Shown piece after piece: positions 50,057 through 58,980 of a stretch of 64,000 nucleotides of DNA. The translations under genes and the position numbers were made by a program. Under the pieces are notes generated by a model. The model was not told the DNA's origin, did not search any database, and saw only the letters and a list, made by a program, of their open reading frames with translations. The stretch lies in contig NZ_BQUN01000096.1 of the NCBI RefSeq assembly GCF_026008495.1, positions 147,465 to 211,464 on the forward strand. Direction: 5' to 3'. Each line of letters opens with the position of its first letter. Positions within the stretch are counted from its first letter, which is position 1. Origin of the DNA: Streptomyces sp. A012304 (GTDB taxonomy: Bacteria > Actinomycetota > Actinomycetes > Streptomycetales > Streptomycetaceae).

Positions 50057-50470
50057 ATGCATCCCACCGTGGTGGAACGCGAGCTGGAGCTGCGGCTCGT
50101 CCTGTCGCCGGAGCGCGGCATCCCGGTACCGGCCCGGCTCGGCTACCGCAGCGACGACCCCTTCGCCGTGCACATCGTCTTCCACATCAACTCGGAGCAC
50201 CCCGTCAACTGGACGTTCGCCCGAGAGCTGCTCGTGGAGGGGGTGTTCCGGGCGTGCGGGCACGGGGACGTACGGGTGTGGCCGACGAAGGTGAACGGCC
50301 GCAGTGTCGTGCTGATGGCGCTCAGCTCCCCCGACGGCGACGCCCTGCTGGAGGCGCCGGCCGCCCAGGTGTCGTCCTGGCTGGAGCGGACGCTGCGGGC
50401 GGTGCCGCCGGGGACCGAGGGCGAGCAGCTCGGCATCGACGACGCGCTCGACCAGCTGCTCGCCCGGTGA
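50057..50470 (+). CDS. ssgG: SsgA-like sporulation protein (SALP), probable SsgG
   Basis: A 137-residue protein of the SsgA family, found only in morphologically complex Actinobacteria. Family motifs: VERELELRLVLSPERGIPVP, then YRSDDPFAVHIVFHI and VNWTFARELLVEG, with WPTKVNGRSVVLMALSSPDG. SALPs guide septum placement and wall turnover in spore formation. The neighbours (RDD pair, FAD oxidase, hppD) match SCO2922-2927, where ssgG resides as I recall. GAGGAG precedes the ATG. Confidence 0.85.
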   Translation: MHPTVVERELELRLVLSPERGIPVPARLGYRSDDPFAVHIVFHINSEHPVNWTFARELLVEGVFRACGHGDVRVWPTKVNGRSVVLMALSSPDGDALLEAPAAQVSSWLERTLRAVPPGTEGEQLGIDDALDQLLAR

Positions 50471-50493
50471 GCCGGGCCCCGGCGGACGCCGGG

Positions 50494-51900
50494 TCAGAAG
50501 AGCTTGCCCGGGTTGAGGATGCCCAGCGGGTCGAAGACCTGTTTGACGGCCCGCTGCATCTCCAGGCCGACCGGGCCGATCTCGCGCGCCAGCCACTCCT
50601 TCTTCAGCACGCCCACGCCGTGCTCCCCGGTGATCGTGCCGCCGAGCTCCAGGCCCAGTTCCATGATCGCGTCGAAGGACTCGCGGGCGCGCCGGCACTC
50701 GTCGGGGTCCCGCGCGTCGAAGCAGACCGTCGGGTGGGTGTTGCCGTCGCCGGCGTGGGCGACGACCCCGATGGTGAGCCGGTACTTCTCGGCGACGCGC
50801 TCCACGCCCTCGATCATGTCGCCGAGCCGGGAGCGGGGCACGCACACGTCGTCGATCATCGTCGTGCCCTTGACGGCCTCCAGGGCGACCAGCGAGGACC
50901 GGCGGGCCTGCAACAGCAGTTCGGACTCGGCGGCGTCCTCGGCCGGGACGACCCGGGTGGCGCCGGCCGCCTCGCACAGCGCGCCGACGGCGGCGAGGTC
51001 GGCGGCCGGGTCCGGGGTGTCGAACGCGGCGAGGAGCAGCGCCTCGGTGGTCTCGGGCAGACCCATGCGGGTCAGGTCGTTGACGGCCTTGACGGTCGTA
51101 CGGTCCATCAGTTCGAGGAGGGACGGCACATGGCCGCCCTCCATGATCCGGCAGACGGCGGCGCAGGCGGCGGCGCCGGAGGCGAACTCGGCGGCCAGTA
51201 CCAGCTGTTGCGGCGGCTGCGGCTTCAGCGCCAGCACGGCGCGGACGACGATGCCGAGCGAGCCCTCGGAGCCGACGAAGAGACGGGTGAGGTCGTACCC
51301 GGCGACGCCCTTGGCGGTGCGGCGGCCGGTGGACATCAGCCGGCCGTCGGCGAGGACGACGTCCAGGCCGAGGACGTACTCGGCGGTCACGCCGTATTTC
51401 ACACAGCACAGGCCGCCGGAGCCGGTGCCGATGTTGCCGCCGATCGTGCACATCTCCCAGCTGGAGGGGTCCGGCGGGTAGTACAGGCCGTGCTCGCCGA
51501 CCGCGCGGGACAGGGCCGCGTTGACGACGCCCGGTTCGACGACGGCGACCCGGTCGACCGGGCTGATCTCCAGGATGCGGTCCATCTTCGTCAGTGACAG
51601 CACGACGCAGCCGTCGGAGGCGTTGGCGGCGCCCGACAGGCCGGTGCGGGCGCCCTGCGGGACGACCGGGACGCGCAGCTCGGTGGCGGTGCGCATGACG
51701 TGCTGGACCTCCTCGACCGTGCGTGGCAGCACGACCACGGCCGGGGTGCCGGCCGGGCAGAAGCTCGCCATGTCGTGGGCGTAGGAGGCCGTGACGTCCG
51801 GATCGGCGAGGACCGCCTCGGCGGGCAGACCGTCGAGCAGCCGGTCCAGGAGGTTGCCGGTCGTCTCGTCGCGGGGCGCTTCGATACGGCTCATGATCAC
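50494..51900 (-). CDS. FAD-linked oxidase (GlcD/glycolate oxidase type)
   Basis: A 468-residue flavoprotein with FAD_binding_4 (VVPQGARTGLSGAANASDGC, GLYYPPDPSSWEMCTIGGNI) and the FAD-oxidase C domain (THPTVCFDARDPDE, GTITGEHGVGVLKKEWL). It oxidises a 2-hydroxy acid such as glycolate or D-lactate. GTG 51900 or ATG 51894 as start; no clear ribosome site. Confidence 0.88.
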   Translation of the reverse strand: MIMSRIEAPRDETTGNLLDRLLDGLPAEAVLADPDVTASYAHDMASFCPAGTPAVVVLPRTVEEVQHVMRTATELRVPVVPQGARTGLSGAANASDGCVVLSLTKMDRILEISPVDRVAVVEPGVVNAALSRAVGEHGLYYPPDPSSWEMCTIGGNIGTGSGGLCCVKYGVTAEYVLGLDVVLADGRLMSTGRRTAKGVAGYDLTRLFVGSEGSLGIVVRAVLALKPQPPQQLVLAAEFASGAAACAAVCRIMEGGHVPSLLELMDRTTVKAVNDLTRMGLPETTEALLLAAFDTPDPAADLAAVGALCEAAGATRVVPAEDAAESELLLQARRSSLVALEAVKGTTMIDDVCVPRSRLGDMIEGVERVAEKYRLTIGVVAHAGDGNTHPTVCFDARDPDECRRARESFDAIMELGLELGGTITGEHGVGVLKKEWLAREIGPVGLEMQRAVKQVFDPLGILNPGKLF

Positions 51901-51983
51901 AGCGTCGCACCCGGGGCCATCGGTGTGAACCCCGTCTGCGGCACCCGGAGCAAAACGGGACGAGATCGGCGTACTGGCGCACA

Positions 51984-53429
51984 GTGAGCGCCATGGAGAG
52001 CAGGGTGGAGACCGAAGGTGGGCGACCGGGGCGGGAAGGGGACCGCTCGTGGCCGCGCCGGCGGCTGCTCGTCGGCTCGCTGGCCGGGTCCCTGGTGCTG
52101 GGCGGGCTGCTGCTGTGGCTGCTCACCGGCCCGGCGGAGCGGCGGGCGCCCGCATCGGCCCCGGGGGCGCAGGCGCACACGGCGGTCCGTACGGGGGTGG
52201 CGGCCGCGCTGTCCGACCTGGCGGTGCTGATCGACGAGCGGCGGGCCCGGGTGCGCGAGCATCCGCGCGACGCCCGCTCCTGGGCGGTCCTCGGCGCGGC
52301 CTACGTCGAGCAGGGCCGCCGCACCGCCGACGCCGCCGTCCACTACCCCGAGGCCGAGCGGGCGCTGCGCACCTCGCTGAAGGTGGCTCCGCGGGGCAAC
52401 GCGCAGGCGATGGACGGGCTGGCCGCGCTGGCCGTCGCCCGCCGGGACTTCCGGGCGGCGCGGGCCTGGGCCGAGGCCGCGCGGAGGGCGGCCCCGCGGC
52501 GGTGGACGACGTATCCGCTGCTGATCGACGCCTACACGGGCCTCGGCGACCTGAGGAAGGCCCGGGCCGCCCTGGCCCGGTTGCAGGAGCTGCGCTCCGG
52601 GCCTGCGGTGATGGCGCGGGCGGCGGGCGTCTACCGGGACATGGGGTGGCGGGAGGACGCGGCGGCCGCACTGTCCGACGCGGCGGCCGGGGCGTCGACG
52701 CCCGCGGAGCGGGCCGCGTGGCTGGAGCGGGCCGGGCAGCTGGCCTGGGAGCGCGGCGACCGGGAGGCGGCCCTGCGGCACTTCCGGGAGGCGGTGCGCC
52801 TCGACCCCGACCTGCGGGCGGCGCAGGCCGGGCAGGGGCGGGCGCTGGCGGCCCTCGGGCGGATGCCGGAGGCGCTGACCGCGTACCAGGTGGCGCTCGC
52901 CCGGCAGCCGCTGCCGCAGTACGCGCTGGAGCTGGGCGAACTGTACGAGTCGCTGGGGCTGACCCAGCCGGCCCGTGCGCAGTACGACCTGCTGCGCGAG
53001 CGGGTGCGGCGGGACGCGGCCGGCGGGGTGAACGCGGAGCTGCTGATGGGCCTGTTCGAGGCGGACCACGGCGATCCGGTGGTGGCGGTGCGGCAGCTGC
53101 GGGCGGAGTGGCGGCGGCAGCCGGGGATCGCTGTGGCGGACGCGCTGGGCTGGGCGCTGCACCGGGCCGGCCGGCACCGGGAGGCGCTGCGGTACGCCGT
53201 GATCGCCACCGACAAGGCGCGGCGCGGGACGGTGCGCAGCGCGCCGTACGCCTATCACCGGGGGATGATCGAGCGGCAGCTGAAGCGGGAGGGGCCGGCC
53301 CGGCGGTACCTGGAGGAGGCGCTGCGGATCAACCCGTACTTCTCGCCGCTGCACGCGCGGACGGCCCGCACGGCGCTGGCGGCGCTGGGCGAGCCGTCGG
53401 TGCGCGACCTGCCGGAGGAGCTGTCCTGA
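51984..53429 (+). CDS. Membrane-anchored tetratricopeptide protein
   Basis: A 481-residue protein. An N-terminal membrane helix (LLVGSLAGSLVLGGLLLWLL) is followed by repeated TPR units (ARSWAVLGAAYVEQGRRTA, AAWLERAGQLAWERGDREA, ALRHFREAVRLDPDLRAAQ, LGWALHRAGRHREAL). Probably a scaffold facing the outside. Unknown partner; divergent to the FAD oxidase. Confidence 0.82.
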   Translation: MSAMESRVETEGGRPGREGDRSWPRRRLLVGSLAGSLVLGGLLLWLLTGPAERRAPASAPGAQAHTAVRTGVAAALSDLAVLIDERRARVREHPRDARSWAVLGAAYVEQGRRTADAAVHYPEAERALRTSLKVAPRGNAQAMDGLAALAVARRDFRAARAWAEAARRAAPRRWTTYPLLIDAYTGLGDLRKARAALARLQELRSGPAVMARAAGVYRDMGWREDAAAALSDAAAGASTPAERAAWLERAGQLAWERGDREAALRHFREAVRLDPDLRAAQAGQGRALAALGRMPEALTAYQVALARQPLPQYALELGELYESLGLTQPARAQYDLLRERVRRDAAGGVNAELLMGLFEADHGDPVVAVRQLRAEWRRQPGIAVADALGWALHRAGRHREALRYAVIATDKARRGTVRSAPYAYHRGMIERQLKREGPARRYLEEALRINPYFSPLHARTARTALAALGEPSVRDLPEELS

Positions 53430-53474
53430 CGGCGCCGTAAGGGGTTGCCTCCGTCAGGGGCCGCCGTCGGGGGT

Positions 53475-53518
53475 CGCCGCTACAGGTTGCCGTCAGGGGC
53501 CGCCGCTACAGGTTGCCG
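53475..53518 (-). repeat. Duplication covering the hppD stop codon
   Basis: An 18-bp word (53475-53492) recurs at 53501-53518, 26 bp apart, with GTCAGGGGCCGCCG between; the second copy contains the last codons and stop of hppD. A further partial copy lies upstream of 53475. Confidence 0.8.
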
Positions 53519-54651
53519 CGCTTGGCCTGCTCGCGTTCGATCGCCTCGAACAGGGCCTTGAAGTTGCCCTTGCCGAAGCCCATCGAGCCGTGCCGTTCGA
53601 TCAGCTCGAAGAAGACGGTCGGGCGGTCCTGGACCGGCTTGGTGAAGATCTGCAACAGGTAGCCGTCCTCGTCACGGTCGGCGAGGATCTTCAGCTCGCG
53701 CAGCGTCTCCAGCGGGACACGGGTGTCGCCGACCCACTCACCGAGGGTGTCGTAGTACGAGTCGGGCGTGTCGAGGAACTGCACGCCGGCCGCCCGCATG
53801 GTGCGGACCGTCTCCACGATGTCGTTGGTGTTCAGCGCGATGTGCTGGACGCCCGCGCCGCCGTAGAACTCCAGGTACTCGTCGATCTGGGACTTCTTCT
53901 TCGCGACGGCGGGCTCGTTGATCGGGAACTTGACCTTGAGCGTGCCGTCGGCGACGACCTTCGACATCAGCGCGCTGTACTCGGTGGCGATGTCGTCGCC
54001 CACGAACTCCTTCATGTTCGTGAAGCCCATGACCTTGTTGTAGAAGCCGACCCACTCGTTCATACGGCCGAGCTCGACGTTGCCGACGCAGTGGTCGATC
54101 GCCTGGAACGTCCGCCGGGCGGGCGGCTCGACCATGGGCGCCACCGCCACGAACCCCGGCAGGTAGGGACCGTCGTAGCCGGAGCGGTCGACGAGCGTGT
54201 GGCGGGTCTCGCCGTACGTGGCGATCGCGGCCAGCACGACCGTGCCGTGCTCGTCCTTCAGCTCGTACGGCTCGGCGACCGAGCGGGCGCCGTGTTCGAT
54301 CGCGTAGGCGTACGCGGCGCGCGCGTCCGGGACCTCGATGGCGAGGTCGACCACGCCGTCGCCGTGCTCGGCCACGTGCCGGGACAGGAAGTGGCCCCAG
54401 GTGGTGGCGGGCTTGATCACGGAGGTCAGGACGAAGCGGGCGGAGCCGTTCTCCAGCACGTAGCTCGCGGTCTCGCGGCTGCCGTTCTCCGGTCCGGAGT
54501 AGGCGACCAGCCGCATGCCGAAGGCGGTGGAGTAGTAGTGCGCCGCCTGCTTGGCGTTGCCCACGGCGAAGACGACCGCGTCCATTCCCTTGACCGGGAA
54601 GGGGTCGGCCTGCCGGGCGGTGTCGGGAGTGTGGTGTGTGGTCTGCGTCAT
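53506..54651 (-). CDS. hppD: 4-hydroxyphenylpyruvate dioxygenase
   Basis: A 381-residue non-haem Fe(II) dioxygenase that converts 4-hydroxyphenylpyruvate to homogentisate in tyrosine catabolism. Metal ligands: His in AIDHCVGNVE, His in GVQHIALNTNDI and Glu in FFELIERHG, with the C-terminal GFGKGNFKALFEAIE helix. Adjacent divergent AsnC-type gene and intervening palindrome suggest tyrosine-linked control. Confidence 0.95.
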   Translation of the reverse strand: MTQTTHHTPDTARQADPFPVKGMDAVVFAVGNAKQAAHYYSTAFGMRLVAYSGPENGSRETASYVLENGSARFVLTSVIKPATTWGHFLSRHVAEHGDGVVDLAIEVPDARAAYAYAIEHGARSVAEPYELKDEHGTVVLAAIATYGETRHTLVDRSGYDGPYLPGFVAVAPMVEPPARRTFQAIDHCVGNVELGRMNEWVGFYNKVMGFTNMKEFVGDDIATEYSALMSKVVADGTLKVKFPINEPAVAKKKSQIDEYLEFYGGAGVQHIALNTNDIVETVRTMRAAGVQFLDTPDSYYDTLGEWVGDTRVPLETLRELKILADRDEDGYLLQIFTKPVQDRPTVFFELIERHGSMGFGKGNFKALFEAIEREQAKRGNL

Positions 54652-54700
54652 AACAAGAGCCTCACCCGGTCCGGCAAGGTGCGCAATAGTTGCCGTGTCG

Positions 54701-54719
54701 ACTGGGCAATCTGCCCAGT
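54701..54719. promoter_or_regulatory. Palindrome between hppD and the AsnC gene
   Basis: ACTGGGCA-atc-TGCCCAGT, a perfect 8-bp inverted repeat with 3-bp spacer, in the 122-bp divergent gap. It has the size and symmetry of an Lrp/AsnC operator. Confidence 0.6.
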
Positions 54720-54773
54720 GGTACGGCGGTTGCGGCAGCCGTTCTGTACAGGGTGACCATCAGGGAGGCGTGG

Positions 54774-55268
54774 GTGGCGATCGATCATCTGGACGGACGG
54801 ATCATCGTGCTGCTGGCGCGGGAGCCGCGTATCGGCGTGCTGGAGATGTCGCGGCGGCTGGGCGTGGCCCGGGGCACCGTGCAGGCCCGGCTGGACCGGC
54901 TTCAGTCGAACGGAGTCATCCGGGGATTCGGACCGGAGGTCGATCCGGCGGCCCTCGGCTACCCCGTCACCGCGTTCGCCACGCTCCAGATCCGGCAGGG
55001 TCAAGGGGCCGACGTACGGGCGCACTTGGCGACCGTGCCGGAGGTGCTGGAGCTGCACACCACCACCGGCAGCGGGGACATGCTGTGCCGGCTCGTGGCC
55101 CGTTCCAACGCCGATCTCCAGCGGGTCATCGACCGGGTCGTCGGTTTTGATGGCATTGTCCGGGCCTCCACCGCGATCGTGATGGAGAACCCCGTTCCGC
55201 TGCGGATCATCCCGTTGGTGGAGCAGGCGGCGGAGGACCGGGAAGGACCGGGCCGCGACATGGGGTGA
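54774..55268 (+). CDS. Lrp/AsnC-family regulator (HpdA-like)
   Basis: A 164-residue regulator. The HTH is residues about 3-45 (LDGRIIVLLAREPRIG, EMSRRLGVARGTVQARLDRL), and the C-terminal RAM domain senses an amino acid. In S. coelicolor the protein beside hppD is HpdA, reported to activate it; this orthology is from position. GTG 54774 has GGGAGG upstream. Confidence 0.88.
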   Translation: MAIDHLDGRIIVLLAREPRIGVLEMSRRLGVARGTVQARLDRLQSNGVIRGFGPEVDPAALGYPVTAFATLQIRQGQGADVRAHLATVPEVLELHTTTGSGDMLCRLVARSNADLQRVIDRVVGFDGIVRASTAIVMENPVPLRIIPLVEQAAEDREGPGRDMG

Positions 55269-55274
55269 GGGCGT

Positions 55275-55919
55275 GTGAGCTTCTGGGAGTACCTGGACGA
55301 CCGCCACCAGCAACTGCTCGCCGACGCCTGCCGGCACGCCGGGGTCGTCCTCCCGTGCGTGGCCGTGGCGACCGTGCTGGGGGTGCTGGTCGGCGTCGTC
55401 TCCTACCGCGGCGGCCGGGCCGGCGACCTCGCCACCGCCGCCTCCACCGTCACGGCCGTCCCGGCGCTGGCCGCGATCGGGCTGCTGGTCCCGGTGGCCG
55501 GGTACGGGACGCCCGTGGCGGTGATCGCGCTGACGCTGTACGGGCTGCCGCCGATCGCGCGGAACGCCGTCATGGGCCTGCGCGGCGTCGACCCGGCCCT
55601 GGTGGACGCGGCGCGCGGCATCGGCATGTCGCGCTCCGCCCGGCTGCTGCGGGTCGAACTGCCGCTTGCCTGGCCGCCGATCCTGACCGGCGTCCGGGCC
55701 GCCACGCGGACGCTGACGGGCGTCGCCGCCCTCGCCGCCTGCGTCTCCGGGCCCGGCCTCGGCGAGGAGATCCTCCGCGGCCTCGCCGCACCGGACCGCC
55801 CGGACGCCCTCGACCAGGTACTCGCGGGCACGCTCGGGATCGTCGCGCTGGGCCTGCTGTTCGAGGCGGGGTTGGTCCTGGTGGGGCGGCTGACGGTGGC
55901 CAGGGGGATCCGTGGGTGA
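55275..55919 (+). CDS. OpuC-like ABC permease 1
   Basis: A 214-residue permease of the glycine betaine/choline type with about five helices and the cytoplasmic loop NAVMGLRGVDPALVDAARGI (EAA-like). Starts 6 nt after the AsnC gene. It shares an operon with the ATPase and second permease. A substrate-binding protein gene is not in this operon. Confidence 0.9.
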   Translation: MSFWEYLDDRHQQLLADACRHAGVVLPCVAVATVLGVLVGVVSYRGGRAGDLATAASTVTAVPALAAIGLLVPVAGYGTPVAVIALTLYGLPPIARNAVMGLRGVDPALVDAARGIGMSRSARLLRVELPLAWPPILTGVRAATRTLTGVAALAACVSGPGLGEEILRGLAAPDRPDALDQVLAGTLGIVALGLLFEAGLVLVGRLTVARGIRG

Positions 55920-57201
55920 CGCGCACGGGGCTGGTGGGGCCTCGGTCGAGTTGGAGGATCTGAGCAAGCGCTACCCGGGCAGGCGGCGGCCCTCCGTCGA
56001 CGGCGTCAGCATGGAGATCCGGGCGGGCGAGACGGTCGTCCTCGTCGGCCCCGAGGGGTGCGGGAAGTCGACGACCCTGAAGATGATCAACCGGCTGGTC
56101 GAGCCGAGCGGCGGTCGCGTGCGCATCGACGGCGAGGACGTCACCGGCGTCGACCCGGTGACGCTGCGCCGCCAGGTCGGCTACGCGATCCGCTCCTGCG
56201 GGCTCTTCCCGCACATGACGGTCGCCCAGAACATCGCCCTCGTCCCGGGGACGGCCGGCTGGCCGAAGGCACGGGTCCGGGACCGGGTGGAGGAGATGCT
56301 CCACCTGGTCGGACTGGACCCCCGCGCGTTCCACGGCCGCTATCCGGACCAGTTGTCCGAGGGGCAGCGGCGACGCGTCGGCATGGCGCGGGCGCTGGCC
56401 GCCGATCCGCCGGTGCTGCTGATGGACGAACCGTTCGGCGCCCTCGACCCGGCCACCCGCGAGCGCCTCCAGGACACGCTGATCCGGCTCCGGCACGAGC
56501 TGCGCACGACGATCGTGTTCGTCACCCACGACTTCGACGAGGCGGTCAAGCTGGGCGACCGGATCGCGGTGCTGCGCGAGCGCTCCCGGATCGCCCAGTT
56601 CGACACCCCGGAGGCGATCCTCACCCATCCGGCCGACGAGTTCGTCTCCGGTGTCGTGGGCGCGGGCGCCGCGCTGAAGCGGCTGAACCTCACCCGGGTG
56701 CGGGAGATCGGGGTCGGCGACCGGCCGACGATGAGCGTCGACGACCCGCTCCAGACCATCTTCGACCGGCTGCGTTCCCGGGGCGCGGACGAGATCCTGC
56801 TGCTGGACCGGCAACGCCGGCCCCACAGGTGGCTGCGGCGCGGCGACCTGATGCGGGCCAAGGGCGCACTGGCCCGCGCGGGCACACCCGTGCGGCGCAC
56901 GGTGAGCCGGGACGCCACCCTGCGGGACGCGCTGGAGGCCGTCCTCACCGACAGCGCCGGACGGGTCGCGGTCACCGGGCGGCACGGCGAGTACACCGGG
57001 GTCGTCGACCTGGAGACGCTGATGGACTCCGTGCACCGGCTGCTGAGGGCGGACCGGCCGGCGACCGACCGGCTGGAGGCGCGAGAAGACCGAGAACGCC
57101 GAGAACGCCGAGAAGGCCGAGAACGCCGAGAACGCCGAGAAGGCCGAGAAGGCGTGTCGCGAGAGGACCGCGATGGGCGGGGCGGGGTGGCGACGGCGTG
57201 A
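55912..57201 (+). CDS. OpuC-like ABC ATPase with CBS domains
   Basis: A 429-residue ATPase: GPEGCGKST, QLSEGQRRRVGMARAL (signature has S-E-G-Q), LLMDEPFGALD, and C-terminal tandem CBS-like domains (about 245-385), which sense ionic strength in OpuA-type importers. The last 45 residues are a repetitive Glu/Arg-rich tail. GTG overlaps the previous gene by 8 nt. Confidence 0.9.
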   Translation: MGDAHGAGGASVELEDLSKRYPGRRRPSVDGVSMEIRAGETVVLVGPEGCGKSTTLKMINRLVEPSGGRVRIDGEDVTGVDPVTLRRQVGYAIRSCGLFPHMTVAQNIALVPGTAGWPKARVRDRVEEMLHLVGLDPRAFHGRYPDQLSEGQRRRVGMARALAADPPVLLMDEPFGALDPATRERLQDTLIRLRHELRTTIVFVTHDFDEAVKLGDRIAVLRERSRIAQFDTPEAILTHPADEFVSGVVGAGAALKRLNLTRVREIGVGDRPTMSVDDPLQTIFDRLRSRGADEILLLDRQRRPHRWLRRGDLMRAKGALARAGTPVRRTVSRDATLRDALEAVLTDSAGRVAVTGRHGEYTGVVDLETLMDSVHRLLRADRPATDRLEAREDRERRERREGRERRERREGREGVSREDRDGRGGVATA

Positions 57202-58007
57202 TCGTCCCCGAGGAGCTGGAGGGACCGGGGAGGATCCGGGAGGCGGGCCTCCCGCGCGGGCGCGTCACCTGGCGGAAGCTGACCCTCCTGCCCGCGTTCC
57301 TCGTCGCGCTGCTGCTCGCGACCTGGCTGTGGTTCCGGCAAGCCGACCTGGACACCGTCGCCGGGGACGCGCTGGCCCACGGCCAGGTGTCCGAGGCCCT
57401 GTGGCAGCACGTCGTACTGACCGCTGTCTCCACCTTCCTCGTCCTGGTCGTCGCGGTCCCGCTGGGCGTGCTGCTGACCCGCGGCGCCCTCCGAGGGGCC
57501 GCCCCGGTCGGGCGGGTCCTCGTCGGCACGGGTCGGGCGACGCCCGCGATCGGCCTGCTCGCGCTGCTGGTGATCTGGCTGGGCGCCGGCCCCCGGGCAG
57601 CGCTGCTCGCCGTCGTCCTCCACGCCGTCCTGCCGGTGCTGTCCCACACCGTCACCGGCCTGCGGGCGAACGACCCGGCCCTGCTGGAGGCGGCGCGCGG
57701 CATCGGCATGTCCCCGGTCGGCGTGCTCACGAAGGTGGAACTGCCGCTGGCGGTGCCCGTGATCCTGGCGGGCGCCCGTACGGCCCTGGTCCTGAACGTC
57801 GGCACGGCGACCCTGGCGGCCTTCGGCGGGGGCGGCGGTCTCGGCGTACTGATCGTCACCGGCATCACCGACCGGAGCATGCCGGTGCTGGTCCTGGGTT
57901 CGGTCCTCACGGTCGCCCTGGCCCTGCTGGTGGACTGGCTGGCCTCCCTGGCGGAGCTGCTGCTGCGGCCGCGCGGCGCGGTGGCGGGAGTGGGGCCGGG
58001 CAGGTGA
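57198..58007 (+). CDS. OpuC-like ABC permease 2
   Basis: A 269-residue permease with a longer N-terminal helix than the first and the same family loop (VTGLRANDPALLEAARGIGM). GTG overlaps the ATPase stop by 4 nt (GTGA). The operon ends here, convergent to the S16 gene. Confidence 0.9.
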   Translation: MIVPEELEGPGRIREAGLPRGRVTWRKLTLLPAFLVALLLATWLWFRQADLDTVAGDALAHGQVSEALWQHVVLTAVSTFLVLVVAVPLGVLLTRGALRGAAPVGRVLVGTGRATPAIGLLALLVIWLGAGPRAALLAVVLHAVLPVLSHTVTGLRANDPALLEAARGIGMSPVGVLTKVELPLAVPVILAGARTALVLNVGTATLAAFGGGGGLGVLIVTGITDRSMPVLVLGSVLTVALALLVDWLASLAELLLRPRGAVAGVGPGR

Positions 58008-58056
58008 GACGGTTCAGCAGGAGGACACGGGCCGCCCCGTCGCCGGTCTCCGTGGT

Positions 58057-58848
58057 TCAGCAGGAGGGCACGGACCCCTTGCCGGTCTCCAGGGCGATCA
58101 GCGAGTCGACGGCGCCCTTGAGGGTGCTGACCGGGATCAGCCGCAGGCCCTTGGGCAGCTCGGACTCGGCCTCGGAGCACTCGTCCTTCGGCACCAGGAA
58201 GACGGTGGCGCCGTCCCGGCGGGCGGCCTGCGTCTTCAGCGCGACACCGCCGACCGCGCCGACCTTGCCGTCGCCGTCGATGGTGCCCGTACCGGCGATG
58301 TTCCGGCCGCCCGTGAGATCACCGCCCCTGCCGTCGCCCTCGAGCTTGTCGATGATCCCCAGCGAGAACAGCAGGCCCGCGCTGGGACCGCCGACGTCGG
58401 CGAGCCGCAGCGTGACCTTGATGTTCTCGTCGGCACGGCCGAGGTGGGCGAGCGCGGCCTCGGTCGCGGCGTCCTGGGACTTCTTCATCTGCTCGGTGTT
58501 GTACCGCTGGATCTCCTCGGTGGTCTCACCGCTGGGGTACACCGAGTCGCGCGGCATGACCGCCCGGTCGGTGCGGAACCAGCCGTCGAGCACATCACCG
58601 AGCGAGACGCGCGTGTCCGGGCCGGTCGCCACGATGGTCGTCATCCGCAGCTGCCCCTCGGTCTTGCGCGTGGGCACCCCGGAGATCGTGATGACGGGCG
58701 TCCCCTTGTTCTCCCCCAGCACATTGGCCGTCGTCCCCGGCTGCGCCACGGAGAACGGCAGCGGCGCGAACCCGGCGGTGGCGACCAGCGCCACGAACGG
58801 AACCGCGGAGAGAGCGAGGGCCTGAGGCCGAGTGAGACGAGAGAGCAC
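58057..58848 (-). CDS. Lon-type S16 serine protease domain protein (YlbL-like)
   Basis: A 263-residue membrane or secreted protein. N-terminal hydrophobic helix (about 11-33), then a domain ending with a Lon-like Ser-Lys dyad: GGPSAGLLFSLG (Ser) and VGGVALKTQAARRDGA (Lys). The PDZ-containing YlbL family is close. No Shine-Dalgarno; TAGATT is 6 nt before the GTG. Confidence 0.85.
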   Translation of the reverse strand: MLSRLTRPQALALSAVPFVALVATAGFAPLPFSVAQPGTTANVLGENKGTPVITISGVPTRKTEGQLRMTTIVATGPDTRVSLGDVLDGWFRTDRAVMPRDSVYPSGETTEEIQRYNTEQMKKSQDAATEAALAHLGRADENIKVTLRLADVGGPSAGLLFSLGIIDKLEGDGRGGDLTGGRNIAGTGTIDGDGKVGAVGGVALKTQAARRDGATVFLVPKDECSEAESELPKGLRLIPVSTLKGAVDSLIALETGKGSVPSC

Positions 58849-58980
58849 GGGGTCAATCTAACGGGTGGGACGGACGGGGAGACGGGGTGGCTTCACCCTG
58901 TCGGCCCGTGGTCCGCAGGGGAGGCCCGGCGCTGAGCAACGCGACCCGCCCCCGGCACCGCCCCCCGCCTCAGCCCACCG

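Noticed and set aside
48083..50470. Long plus-strand frame running into ssgG
   Set aside because: Only the last 137 codons match a family and have a start with a GAGGAG site; the rest is the shadow of the RDD gene.
57061..57165. Tandem repeat as a mobile or regulatory element
   Set aside because: It encodes the Glu/Arg-rich tail of the ABC ATPase in frame.
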